Made by a program: the position numbers and the translations under genes. Of a stretch of DNA of 64,000 nucleotides, positions 24,419-33,900 are shown piece after piece. Under the pieces are notes generated by a model. That model ran no database searches and was not told the origin of the DNA. It saw nothing but the letters and a program-made list of their open reading frames with translations. This stretch comes from Streptomyces sp. GSL17-111. GTDB lineage: Bacteria; Actinomycetota; Actinomycetes; Streptomycetales; Streptomycetaceae. How positions within the stretch are numbered: the stretch's first letter is position 1; every line of letters starts with the position of its first letter. The stretch lies in NCBI RefSeq assembly GCF_037911585.1, contig NZ_JBAJNS010000001.1:5193501-5257500 (forward strand), read 5' to 3'.

Positions 24419-27259
24419 ATGGGACAGGTATGTTCTCTGCTCGAACGCGACGACGAGGTCTCGCTGTCGGACGCCGCCCTGCGGCGGGTGGGCTCCGGGG
24501 ACGGGGCGATGGTGATCTTCGAGGGCGGCGACGGCCTCGGGAAGACCAGTCTGCTGACCTCCGTCCGCGCCGACGCGGTCAACCGGGGCTTCCAGGTGTT
24601 CCAGGCCCGGGGCAACGTGCTGGAACAGCGGTTCCGCTGGGGCGTGGTGCGGCAGCTCTTCGAACGCCGCCCGGGCGTCGGGCCCTCGGAGGTGCTGGAC
24701 GGCGCGCTGGTCGGTCCGGCGGTCCTGGCCGGCGACCTCTTCGACTACACGCGCAACCCGCGCCTGGAGGACACGGCGTCGTGCGACGAGCACCTCTACT
24801 CCGCCCTGCACGGCTTGTACTGGTTGTGCAGGAACCTCGCCCGGGAGCGTCCGCTCCTCCTGCTCATCGACGACGCCGACTGCTCGGACGTCGAGTCCCT
24901 GCGGTTCGTGAACTACGTGGCGAACCGCCTGGAGGGCAGTGGCATCCTGCTCGTCCTGAGCTGCGGGCAGTCGGGCCCGGCCGACACCCGGGACCTCATC
25001 ACGTCCGCCTCCGTGCTGCCGTCGGCCTCCCACGCGGTCCTCGCGCCGCTGAGCCCCGAAGCGGTCCGCCGCAGGATAGCCGAGCACCTCGGACGTGAGC
25101 CCCACGCCGGCTTCTCGGCGGCGTGCCTGGCCACGACCGGCGGAAACCCCCTCCATCTGGAGGAGTTGCTCAAGGAGCTGCACCGCCACGGACTGGCCCC
25201 GGTGGAGTCCGCCGCCGAACAGGTTCCCCTCCTGACCCCGGCCAGGGTCGCCCGCCGTCTCCTGCGCCAGCTGAGCCGGCTGCCGCACGAGGCGACGGCG
25301 CTGGCCACCGCCGTGGCGGTCCTCGGAGCCGACGCCCGGCCCCGGCACTGCGCGGCCGTGGCGGAACTCGGTGAGGCGGAGGCGGCGGCGCAGGCCGCCG
25401 CGCTGCGGGACGTCGGCGTTCTCGGCCCCGGGTTGCCCTACGGCTTCCAGCGGCCGGAGTTGGGGCGGATCCTGTTCGCCGAGACACCCGCCCACGCCCG
25501 CAGCGCCGCCCACGGCAGGGCGGCCCACTGCCTGTACGCCGCGGGGGCCGACAGCACCACGGTCGCCGCTCACCTGTGCCGGGCCGAGCCGGGCGCCGCG
25601 AGCTGGGCCGCGGACGTGCTCGTGCTGGCGGCGCAGGAGGAGATGCGCGGCGGTCGCCCGGAGCACGCCGTGCGCTACCTGCGCCGGGCCCTGGCGGAGC
25701 CGGTGTCCCCCAAGGACCGACCGCGCCTGCTGGGGGCCCTCGGGTCGGCACAGCTGCGCTCGCGTGACCCGGAGGCGCTCGTCCACCTGAGGCAGGCACT
25801 GGGCCGGTCCCCGGACGCCGAGCGTGACCTGCGGGTACGCCTGGACATGGGCCTGGCCCTGCTGGCGGTGGGCCGTTCCGAGGAGGCCGTCCGGGTCTTC
25901 GGCCAGCTGACCGAGGAGGAGCCGGGCGGGCCCGTCCTCACCCACTGGTCGTCAGCGGCCTCGATGGCCTCCCGTCTGGCCGGAGGAGCCGGGCGGCTGA
26001 GAAGGAGCACCGCCACCGGGCGGAGCCCCCTTCCCGCGGCGCACGCCGCGTTCGAGGCCATGGCCCGGGGGCTGCCGGTGAACCGCGTCAGGCGGCTGGC
26101 GTCGGCGGCCGGCCGCACGTTCCGGCTGCCGACCCACGACACCGAGATCACGGACGCCTCCGTGGCGGCCTGGACCCTGGCCCAGTGCGACCGTCCGAAC
26201 CTCGCCGACAGGATCCTCGCCGACCTGGTGGTCCAGGCGTCGGAGGCCGGCTGGCTCCTGGCCGAGGCGACGGCGGCCGGGCTGCGCGCCGGGGTCCTGC
26301 TCGACGCGGGTCGGACGGCGGAGGCCGAGGCGTTGGCGCGCGGTGTGCTCGGCGATCACGACGCCCGCCGGCTGACCACGATGGGCGTCCCGCTCGCCGC
26401 GGCGGCCCTCGTCCACTGCCTGGTGGACACACAGCGGCCGGAAGAGGCCCGGGAACTGCTGGAGCGCTTCGACCTCGCGCACCGCCTCCCCGAGGCGGCC
26501 CACTTCGTCCCGCTGCGCCTGGCCAGGGCCCGGTTGCGCATCCGCCTCGGGGAGCCCGAGGCGGGCCTCGCCGAGTTGTGCGCCTGCCGTGAACAGTCCC
26601 GCAGGGAGGGCTGGCGGTACCCGGCCGCCGTCTGCGCGGTGCTGCCCGACGCCGTGCACGCGGTGGCGCTCACCTCCGACCCCGGCACGGCCCGCAGACT
26701 CGCCTGGGAGGAGGTCGAGCACGCCCGCGCGTTCGGTGCGGCCCGGCCCCTCGCGGTGGCCCTGCGCACCTACGGCGAACGCCTCGGCGGCCCGGAGGGC
26801 CTGCGCTGGCTGGAGGAGGCCCACCACATCATCGAGCCGCTGCCGTACCTGCCGGACCGCGGCCGGACGCTGCTCGCACTCGGCTCGGCCCTGCGGCGCG
26901 ACGGGAACCGCAGCGCCGCACGGAAGCAGCTCCAGCACGCACTGGAACTGGCCCGCGCCAGCGGTGCCTCCGCCCTGGAGAACGCCGCGCGGGCCGAACT
27001 GCGCCTGGCGGGCGACCGGCTGGCCGGAGGCACGCTGCACTCCCCGGCCTCGCTCACCCCGGCCGAGGAGCGGGTCGCCCTGAAGGCGGCGGAGGGGATG
27101 AGCAACCGGGAGATCTCCCAGGCCCTCTTCGTCACGGTCAAGACGGTGGAGTGGCACCTCAGCCAGGCCTACGCCAAGCTCGGGATCAGCAGGCGGGCCG
27201 AACTGCCCCGGGTGCTGGCCGATCGCGGGCTGCGGGTGGGGGAGCGCACCCCCGCGTGA
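24419..27259 (+). CDS. LAL-type LuxR family transcriptional regulator, probable cluster activator
   Basis: The 946-aa protein is of the large ATP-binding LuxR type common as pathway-specific activators of macrolide and polyene clusters. The AAA/STAND ATPase region has Walker A GGDGLGKTS (about 36-44) and Walker B LLLLIDDAD (about 146-154). A long helical, TPR-like middle (about 330-870) carries repeated Ala/Leu/Arg helices. The C-terminal LuxR HTH (about 879-936) has LTPAEERVALKAAEGMSNREI and VKTVEWHLSQAYAKLGI. The ATG 24419 has GCGAAGGG about 8 nt upstream; an overlapping out-of-frame ATG lies at 24412. It is the first gene of the plus-strand PKS gene run, which suggests it activates the PKS genes. 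Confidence 0.92.
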   Translation: MGQVCSLLERDDEVSLSDAALRRVGSGDGAMVIFEGGDGLGKTSLLTSVRADAVNRGFQVFQARGNVLEQRFRWGVVRQLFERRPGVGPSEVLDGALVGPAVLAGDLFDYTRNPRLEDTASCDEHLYSALHGLYWLCRNLARERPLLLLIDDADCSDVESLRFVNYVANRLEGSGILLVLSCGQSGPADTRDLITSASVLPSASHAVLAPLSPEAVRRRIAEHLGREPHAGFSAACLATTGGNPLHLEELLKELHRHGLAPVESAAEQVPLLTPARVARRLLRQLSRLPHEATALATAVAVLGADARPRHCAAVAELGEAEAAAQAAALRDVGVLGPGLPYGFQRPELGRILFAETPAHARSAAHGRAAHCLYAAGADSTTVAAHLCRAEPGAASWAADVLVLAAQEEMRGGRPEHAVRYLRRALAEPVSPKDRPRLLGALGSAQLRSRDPEALVHLRQALGRSPDAERDLRVRLDMGLALLAVGRSEEAVRVFGQLTEEEPGGPVLTHWSSAASMASRLAGGAGRLRRSTATGRSPLPAAHAAFEAMARGLPVNRVRRLASAAGRTFRLPTHDTEITDASVAAWTLAQCDRPNLADRILADLVVQASEAGWLLAEATAAGLRAGVLLDAGRTAEAEALARGVLGDHDARRLTTMGVPLAAAALVHCLVDTQRPEEARELLERFDLAHRLPEAAHFVPLRLARARLRIRLGEPEAGLAELCACREQSRREGWRYPAAVCAVLPDAVHAVALTSDPGTARRLAWEEVEHARAFGAARPLAVALRTYGERLGGPEGLRWLEEAHHIIEPLPYLPDRGRTLLALGSALRRDGNRSAARKQLQHALELARASGASALENAARAELRLAGDRLAGGTLHSPASLTPAEERVALKAAEGMSNREISQALFVTVKTVEWHLSQAYAKLGISRRAELPRVLADRGLRVGERTPA

Positions 27260-27511
27260 CCCGGGCGGCGGCCCGCCGAGCCGTCGTCGCACCGACCGCC
27301 GCACCCCCGGAATCGAGCCCTCCGAAAGTCCCCTTCGAGGCCGCCACCAGCGCGTTCGCACGGCGGACCCGCGACGGACTGGGGTCGCTGCTGGGGGTCC
27401 TCCGGGGGCGCCCGCGCAGCCCCTTGAGGAACGCTTGCGACCGAGTCCAAGCCGTTCGTCACCGGGACCCGGGACGCGGCGCGGTCCAACGCAGCGGAAA
27501 GGGCGGAAGCA

Positions 27512-28018
27512 GTGGAGAACAGCACCGGGACGGAGAAGCGGTACGACACGCTCACCGCCGCCGAGCGGTCGTTCGTGGACGAGGTCGCCCACCACTACCA
27601 CGCCGCGCACGGCGTGACGTGGGAGAAGGGGCGCGTGATGGCCTGGATGATCATCAGCGACCCGCCGGAGCAGACCCTGGACCAGATCTGCGCCGCGGTG
27701 GACGCCACCCCCGAGGCCATCGAGCAGCTCATCGAGCAGCTGACGCTGGCGGGGCTCTACCAGCGCGTCGAGGAGCCCGGCCGCGAGCCCCGCTACCGCC
27801 TCGTGGACGACGGGTACCCCAAGGCCGTCTCCGACACCTTCGCCAGCTGGCCCGAGTACCACCGGATCTTCCAGTTCGGCCTGGAGGTGCTGGCCGACGC
27901 CGGTGCGGAGCGGCGCCAGCGCGTCGCCGAGATCGAGGAGCTCTTCGGACACATCGTCGGCGATCTCGCCGACATGTCGCGGCGGTGGGAGGAACACCGC
28001 CGCAGCGTCTCCGCCTGA
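27512..28018 (+). CDS. GbsR/MarR-like winged-helix protein (first of a tandem pair)
   Basis: The 168-aa protein has a GTG start at 27512 with GGAAAGGG about 8 nt upstream. Sequence order: N-terminal helix (TAAERSFVDEVAHHYHAAHG), RVMAWMIISDPPEQT (the GbsR-type helix-turn preceding the HTH), LDQICAAVDATPEAIEQLIEQLTLAGLYQRVEEPG winged helix, then a C-terminal helical region (about 115-165). It is paralogous to the next gene. It lies 252 bp after the LAL regulator gene and directly before the PKS operon, whose transcription it may control in response to a ligand. Why two such genes are needed is unknown. Confidence 0.82.
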   Translation: MENSTGTEKRYDTLTAAERSFVDEVAHHYHAAHGVTWEKGRVMAWMIISDPPEQTLDQICAAVDATPEAIEQLIEQLTLAGLYQRVEEPGREPRYRLVDDGYPKAVSDTFASWPEYHRIFQFGLEVLADAGAERRQRVAEIEELFGHIVGDLADMSRRWEEHRRSVSA

Positions 28019-28048
28019 CGACCCGTACCCGCAGCGAGGGGAAGCCGC

Positions 28049-28561
28049 ATGACCACCGACACCTCATCGGCGCGCCTGGACGAGGGCGAGAAGGCCTTCG
28101 TCGAGAAGGTCGCCCAGTACTACTTCGAGAACGACGGCATGCCGCACGACCGCGGCCGGGTCGTCGGTTACATGATGATCTGCGACCCGCCGGTCCAGAG
28201 CCCCGCCGAGATCGAGAAGGTCCTCGGCGTGCCGCGCGCCGCCATCGACCGGATCGTCGACCAGCTCACCCCGGAGAACGACCCCGTGAGCGTCTTCGAG
28301 CGCTCGGGTCCGCTGGACGGGGACTACACGATCCGCCTCCGGGAGAACAGCTGGGGCCCCAAGGTGCGGGGCATCTTCGCGGAGTTCCCCGACTTCCACC
28401 GGATCACGGAGCGCGGGCTGAAGGAGCTGCGGGCCGAGGGAGCGACCGAGGAGCGGCTGCTGCGGCTGGCGAACATGGAGCGGTTCCTCCGCTTCGTCAG
28501 CGGGGAGATGCCCGCGATCCTGGACCGCTACGAGCAGCGGGGGTCGGCGGGGAGCCGCTGA
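28049..28561 (+). CDS. GbsR/MarR-like winged-helix protein (second of a tandem pair)
   Basis: The 170-aa protein starts at ATG 28049 with GCAGCGAGGGGAAG upstream. It has the same plan as its upstream neighbour: an N-terminal helix (EGEKAFVEKVAQYYFENDG), RVVGYMMICDPPVQSPAEIEKVLGVPRAAIDRIVDQL winged helix and a C-terminal helical part with FPDFHRITERGLKELRAEG. It shares the GRV--DPP core with the 27512 gene but diverges elsewhere, so the pair may form a heterodimer. It is 30 nt after that gene and 44 nt before the PfaD-type gene, so it is very likely in the same operon as biosynthetic genes. Confidence 0.82.
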   Translation: MTTDTSSARLDEGEKAFVEKVAQYYFENDGMPHDRGRVVGYMMICDPPVQSPAEIEKVLGVPRAAIDRIVDQLTPENDPVSVFERSGPLDGDYTIRLRENSWGPKVRGIFAEFPDFHRITERGLKELRAEGATEERLLRLANMERFLRFVSGEMPAILDRYEQRGSAGSR

Positions 28562-28605
28562 CGAACGACCGTGGAGCAGAGCCGGCGCGGCGAGGGGAGA
28601 CAGAG

Positions 28606-30027
28606 GTGACCGCACTGGTCGCACCGAACGACCCGCACCCCCCGGAGCCGGGCGTGATCGCGCCGGAGGCTCTGGGCAGCTCCGCCTTCCGCGCGGACCA
28701 CGGGGCGCGGTACGCCTACGTCGCGGGGTCCATGTACAAGGCGGTGGCCTCGGAGGACATGGTGGTCCGGATGGGCCGCGCCGGCCTGCTCGCCTACTTC
28801 GGGACGGGCGGGCTGCGGCCCGAGCAGATCGTCTCGGCGATCGAGCGGTTCGCCCGCGAACTGGGCGAACGGCCCTACGGGCTCAACCTGCTGGCCAGCC
28901 ACGAGAACCCGGCCAAGGAGGAGGAGCAGGTCCGGCTCTTCCTCCGGCACGGCGTGCGCCGGGTGGAGGCGGCCTCGTTCATCCGGCCGACACCGGCGCT
29001 GGTGCACTACCGGCTCAGCGGTCTGCGCCGGGCCCGGGACGGCTCGGTGCGGGCCCCCCACCGCGTGCTGGCCAAGATCTCCCGGCCCGAGGTGGCCCAG
29101 TGGTTCCTGGAACCGGCACCGCGTGCGCTGGTGGACGCCCTGCTGGCCGAGGGGCGCGTCACCGAGGAGGAGGCCGCGCTGGCCGAGCGGGTCCCGCTGG
29201 CCGACGACGTGTGCGCCGAAGCGGACTCGGGCGGCCACACGGACCAGCGGCAGCTGGTCGTCCTGCTGCCCGACACCGTCCGGCAACGGGAGCGCGTCGC
29301 CCGGGACTTCCCCGAGGCGGCCCGGGTACGGGTCGGTGCGGCCGGTGGACTGGGCGTCCCGGAGGCCGTGGCCGCGGCCTTCGTCCTCGGCGCCGACTTC
29401 GTGCTCACGGGCAGCATCAACCAGTGCACGGCGGAGTGCGGCACCAGCGAGCGGGTCAAGGAGATGCTGCAGACCGCCGAGGCCCACGACATGGCGGTGG
29501 TCCCCGCCGGGGACATGCTGGAGACGGGGGCGCGCGCCCAGGTGCTGCGGCGCGGCCTGTTCTACCCGGCCCGGGCCAACCGGCTCTACGAGCTCTACCA
29601 ACGTCACGGGAGCCTGGAGGAACTCGACGAGCGCACGGCGGAGCAGTTGCAACGCCGCTACTTCCGGCGCAGCTTCGACGAGGTCTGGGACGAGACCCGC
29701 GCCTACTACGAGAAGGCCAACCCCGCGGCCCTGGAGCTCGCCGAACGCGACCCCAAGCACAAGATGCTGCTGGTGTTCAAGGCGTACTTCGTCCAGTCGA
29801 TCCGGCTGGCGATGAGCGGTTCCGCCGAGCACCAGGTCGACTACCAGATCAACTGCGGTCCCGCGCTGGGAGCCCTCAACGCCCACCTGCGCGGCACCGC
29901 GTGGGAGCACTGGCGCGACCGCCACGTCGACGAGCTCGGCGAGATGCTGATGCGCGGCGCGGCCCGCATCCTGTCCGACCGGCTGGGGGCCCTGGCCTCC
30001 GAGACACGAAACCGGAGCAGCTGGTGA
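28606..30027 (+). CDS. PfaD family trans-acting enoyl reductase
   Basis: The 473-aa protein starts at GTG 28606 with CGAGGGGAGA upstream. It belongs to the FMN-dependent nitropropane-dioxygenase/PfaD enoyl reductases that act in trans on acyl-ACPs of AT-less PKSs. Family segments seen are YGLNLLASHENPAKEEE, VRVGAAGGLGVPEAVAAAFVLGADFVLTGSINQCTAECGTS (flavin-binding barrel strands), VVPAGDMLETGARAQVLRRGLFYPARANRLYELY and the PfaD C-terminal region. None of the PKS modules in the window contains an integrated ER domain, so this enzyme would provide any full reduction. Its stop overlaps the AT start (GTGA). Confidence 0.92.
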   Translation: MTALVAPNDPHPPEPGVIAPEALGSSAFRADHGARYAYVAGSMYKAVASEDMVVRMGRAGLLAYFGTGGLRPEQIVSAIERFARELGERPYGLNLLASHENPAKEEEQVRLFLRHGVRRVEAASFIRPTPALVHYRLSGLRRARDGSVRAPHRVLAKISRPEVAQWFLEPAPRALVDALLAEGRVTEEEAALAERVPLADDVCAEADSGGHTDQRQLVVLLPDTVRQRERVARDFPEAARVRVGAAGGLGVPEAVAAAFVLGADFVLTGSINQCTAECGTSERVKEMLQTAEAHDMAVVPAGDMLETGARAQVLRRGLFYPARANRLYELYQRHGSLEELDERTAEQLQRRYFRRSFDEVWDETRAYYEKANPAALELAERDPKHKMLLVFKAYFVQSIRLAMSGSAEHQVDYQINCGPALGALNAHLRGTAWEHWRDRHVDELGEMLMRGAARILSDRLGALASETRNRSSW

Positions 30028-30890
30028 CCACAGTCCATCTCTTCGCCGGTCAGGGTTCGCAGCGGCTCGGAATGGGCCGGGAGCTGCTCGCGGCGTACCC
30101 CAACCTGGTGCGCCAGGCCGACTCCGCACTCGGCTACTCCATCGCCGACCTCTGCCTCGAGGGTCCCGCCGAGCGGCTGGCCGACACCCGCTACACCCAG
30201 TGCGCCGTCTACGTCGTCGACGCCCTGGCCTACGTGGACGCGGTCCGCACCACGGGGGTGATCCCCGACGTGGTGGCCGGACACAGCCTCGGCGAGTACG
30301 CGGCCCTCTTCGCCGCGGGGGCCTACGACTTCCGCACCGGGCTGGAGATCGTCGCCGAACGCGCGGCCCTCATGGCCGAGGCGGGACCCGGTGCCATGGC
30401 CGCCGTCATCGGAGCCGACGAGCACACGGTCCGGTCCGTGATCGAGGCGGACGGCGGCGAGGTGGACGTCGCCAACCTCAACGCCCCGGACCAGATCGTC
30501 GTCTCCGGCCGCCCGGAGGACGTCCGGAGGGCGTCCCGCGCCCTCGCGGCCCACGCGACCACGGTCGTCCCGCTGAAGGTGAGCGGCGCCTTCCACTCGC
30601 GTCACATGCGGCCCGTCGCCGACCGCTTCGCCGCGTTCCTGGGCCGCTACGTCTTCGGACGGCTCAGGATCCCCGTCATCGCGAACACCACCGCCCGTCC
30701 CTACGGCGACGCCGGGGTCGCCGACGTGCTGTGCCGGCAGCTCACCGAGCCGGTGCGCTGGAGCGAGACGGTCGAGTACGTCCTCGACCTCCCCGACCCG
30801 CGGTTGCGCGAGATCGGCCCCGGCAACGTGCTGACCGGGCTGACGCGGCGGGTCCAGGAGTCCAAAGAACGCTCCGCGGTCGCCACCTGA
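30024..30890 (+). CDS. Free-standing malonyl acyltransferase (trans-AT)
   Basis: The 288-aa FabD-like protein starts at GTG 30024, overlapping the PfaD stop. The oxyanion motif GQGSQ (9-13), nucleophile Ser88 in GHSLGEY and catalytic His191 in GAFHSRHM are visible. The C-terminal region (PDPRLREIGPGNVLTGLTRRV) is typical of trans-AT PKS acyltransferases. It supplies malonyl units in trans to every ACP of PksA-C, which have no AT domains. It is placed between the ER and the PKS genes, as in many trans-AT clusters. Confidence 0.94.
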   Translation: MTTVHLFAGQGSQRLGMGRELLAAYPNLVRQADSALGYSIADLCLEGPAERLADTRYTQCAVYVVDALAYVDAVRTTGVIPDVVAGHSLGEYAALFAAGAYDFRTGLEIVAERAALMAEAGPGAMAAVIGADEHTVRSVIEADGGEVDVANLNAPDQIVVSGRPEDVRRASRALAAHATTVVPLKVSGAFHSRHMRPVADRFAAFLGRYVFGRLRIPVIANTTARPYGDAGVADVLCRQLTEPVRWSETVEYVLDLPDPRLREIGPGNVLTGLTRRVQESKERSAVAT

Positions 30891-30961
30891 CGGCCCCACG
30901 CTCGGCAGGGAGTCCGCCCCCAGGCGCGGACGTGCGATTCTCCGGAGAGGAAGAGCACCGC

Positions 30962-33900
30962 ATGAACCCCCACCTCGTCACGGGCACCCTCACCGTCACC
31001 CCGGAGGAGGTCCGGGCCTTCGCCGAGGCGAGCGGTGACGCCAGCCCGCTGCACGTCGACGACGCCTACGCGCGTCGCACGCCGTTCGGCCGGCCGGTCG
31101 TCCACGGCGCGCTGTGCGTGCTCAAGCTCTTCGCCGCGGGCCCCGCCCGTACCGACCTGCGGGTGTCCTCGCTCACCGCCCGGTTCCGCGGCCCGGTGAC
31201 GCCCGGCCAGCGGTACGACTGGTCGGCCGAGGACACCGGACCCGAGGACACCGGCCCCGAGGGCGGGGCGGAGCCGCCGCGCCGCCTCGTCCTGCGTCTA
31301 CGGGACGGGCGGCGGGACCTCGTCGAGGTGCTGGCCACGGTGGAACCCGGGACCCTCCGGGACGCCCCCGCCCGCCCCGCCCGCCCCCGGCTGCGGCGGA
31401 CGGCGGCCGGCACACCGTGGGCCCGCCTCGCCCCGGGACAGGCCGTCGGGGCCGCCTACCGCCCCGACTGGCCGGCCCTGTCCGCCCTGGCGGACCGGCT
31501 GGGGCTCACCGAACGGGCCCTGGATACCGAGCACCTGGCCGTGCTCTCCTGGGCCAGCCAACTCGCGGGGATGGAGGCGCCCGGCCGCGCGGCCCTGGTC
31601 AGCGGGCTCGACCTCGACGGGGAGTCCGCACCCCGGCGCTCGGCCTTCCGGGCCCGTGGGGAGATCACCGAGGTGGACGAGCGCTACCGGCAGCTGCGCC
31701 TGCGGGGCGAGGTGACGGCCGGTCACCTGCGCGCCCGGGTGGGGCTGCGGGTCCACGTGCGCAGGGAGGGGACCGCGCCCTCCCTGGAACTGCTCCGCAC
31801 CCTGCTGGGCCGTGATCCCGGGCCGGGGCCGCTCGTCGGCCGGACCGCCTTCGTCAGCGGCGGGAGCCGGGGTCTGGGCGCCGCCGTGGCCGCCGCGCTC
31901 GTCCTGGCCGGTGCCCGGGTGCACGTCGCCTTCCGGGACAGCACGGCCGAGGCCGAGGAACTGCGCACCGCCCTCGGCGCGGACGGGGCGCGGCTGGTCC
32001 TCCACCAGGGCGACGTCGGTGACCCCCGGTGGTGTGCGGAGACACGGCGGAGGATCGCCGAGACCGAGGGGCCGGTCGGGCTCCTGGTGCTGAACGCGGG
32101 GCCGCCGGCGCAGCCGCTGGACCTGCACCCGGCCGCCGTGGCGCGGGCCGCCGCGCATGTCGAGGCGGCCCTGCGGCTCGCGCACGCACCGCTCGCGGCG
32201 TTCGCCGAGGACGTGGCGGGTCGGGGCGGTCAGGTGGTGGCCGTCTCCTCCGCCTACGCCACCGCGCCACCACGCGGCCTGGGCCACTACGGCGCCGCCA
32301 AGCGAGCGGTGGAGGGGCTGGTGAGGGCCGCCGTCACCGAGTACCCGGCGCTGTCCGGCCTGCTCGCCCGGCCGCCCCGGCTCGCCACCACCTTCGCCGA
32401 CAGCGTCACCGCCGCCGAGGAGGCGCTGCCGGTGGAGACGGCGGCGGTCGCGATCGTGCGCCGGATCGTGGCGGGCGGCACACCGGGCGGCACACCGGGC
32501 GGCACCGAGGTCATCGACGCCTTCGCGCCTCCCGCCGCCGACCCGGCCCCCGCCACGGCCGCCGCCCCGGCCCGGGAACCGTCCGCGCCCGGCGACGGCC
32601 CCGCCGCACGGGCCGGGGCGGCGCTGGCGGTGGCCGCGACCTTCACCACGGAACCGCTGCGCGACGCCCTGGAGCACTGGACGCGGCGGCTCGGCCTCGA
32701 CCTGTCCGTCCGGCTCTCGCCCTACGGGCAGGTCTTCCAGGAACTCCTCGACCCGGCGGGCGGGTTCGCCCGCAACGTCGGCGGCTGCAACGTCATCCTG
32801 CTCCGCTTCGAGGACTGGCCGCGCGGGGCCGGGGGCGTGCGGACGGCCGAGGAGTTCGCCGCCGCCGCCACGACGGCGGCCCGACGCGATGCCGTGCCCC
32901 TCGTCGTGATGGTCTGCCCGCCCTCCCCGACGGCCGCCGCCCGGCACGCGGACGAGCTCTCCTCCCTCGAGGAGCGGGTGCGGACCGCGCTGGAGGACGT
33001 GCGGGGCGTCCACCTGGTCTCCGGCCCGGACTGGCGCACCCCCTACTCCGTGCCGCGCCCCCACGACGCGGCACGGGAGGAGCACGCTCACATCCCCTAC
33101 ACCCCGCCGGCCTGCACGGTCCTGGCGACGGCCGTGGCACGTACGGCGCACTCCCTGCTGGCCCCGCCGTTCAAGGTCCTCGTGCTCGACTGCGACAACA
33201 CCCTGTGGCGGGGGGTGTGCGGTGAGGACGGTGCCGGGGGCGTCGAGATCGAGTCCGCGCACCGCCGACTGCAGCAGTGGGCCGTGGAGCGGCACGCCGA
33301 GGGCGTCCTGCTCTGCCTGTGCAGCAAGAACAGCTCCGAGGACGTGGACGCCGTCTTCGCGCACCGGCCCGACATGCCGCTGCGCCCGGAACACCTGGCG
33401 GCCCGCCGGATCGACTGGAACCCCAAGCCCGGCAACATCCGGGCGCTGGCCGAGGAACTCGGCCTGGGCACCGACGCCTTCGTCTTCCTCGACGACAACC
33501 CCGTCGAGGTCGCGGCCGTGCGTGCCGAGCTCCCGGAGGTGCTCGCGCTCACCCTGCCCACCGACGTCGCGCGGTGGCCGGGGTTCCTGGACCGGCTGTG
33601 GGCGTTCGACAAGGCGGAGGTGACGGACGAGGACCGACGGCGGACGGTGATGTACCGCGCCGGCCGGGAGCGTGCGGCCCTGCGCGAGTCGACCGCGACG
33701 CTGAGCGAGTTCATCAAGGGGCTCGACCTGCGGGTCGACGTGCGCCCCGTGGCCCCGGAGCAGCTGGCGCGAGTGGCGCAACTCACCCAGCGGACCAACC
33801 AGTTCAACCTCGCACCGGTGCGCAGGACGGAGACGCAGCTCGGCGCGCTGCTGGCGGAGGGGGCCCGCTGCTGGGTCGCCGACGTCACCGATCGCTTCGG

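Noticed and set aside
32473..32508. Short direct repeats in PksA, considered as a mobile-element or array signature
   Set aside because: They are in-frame GGTP codon repeats within an SDR-FkbH linker with no spacers or flanking element.
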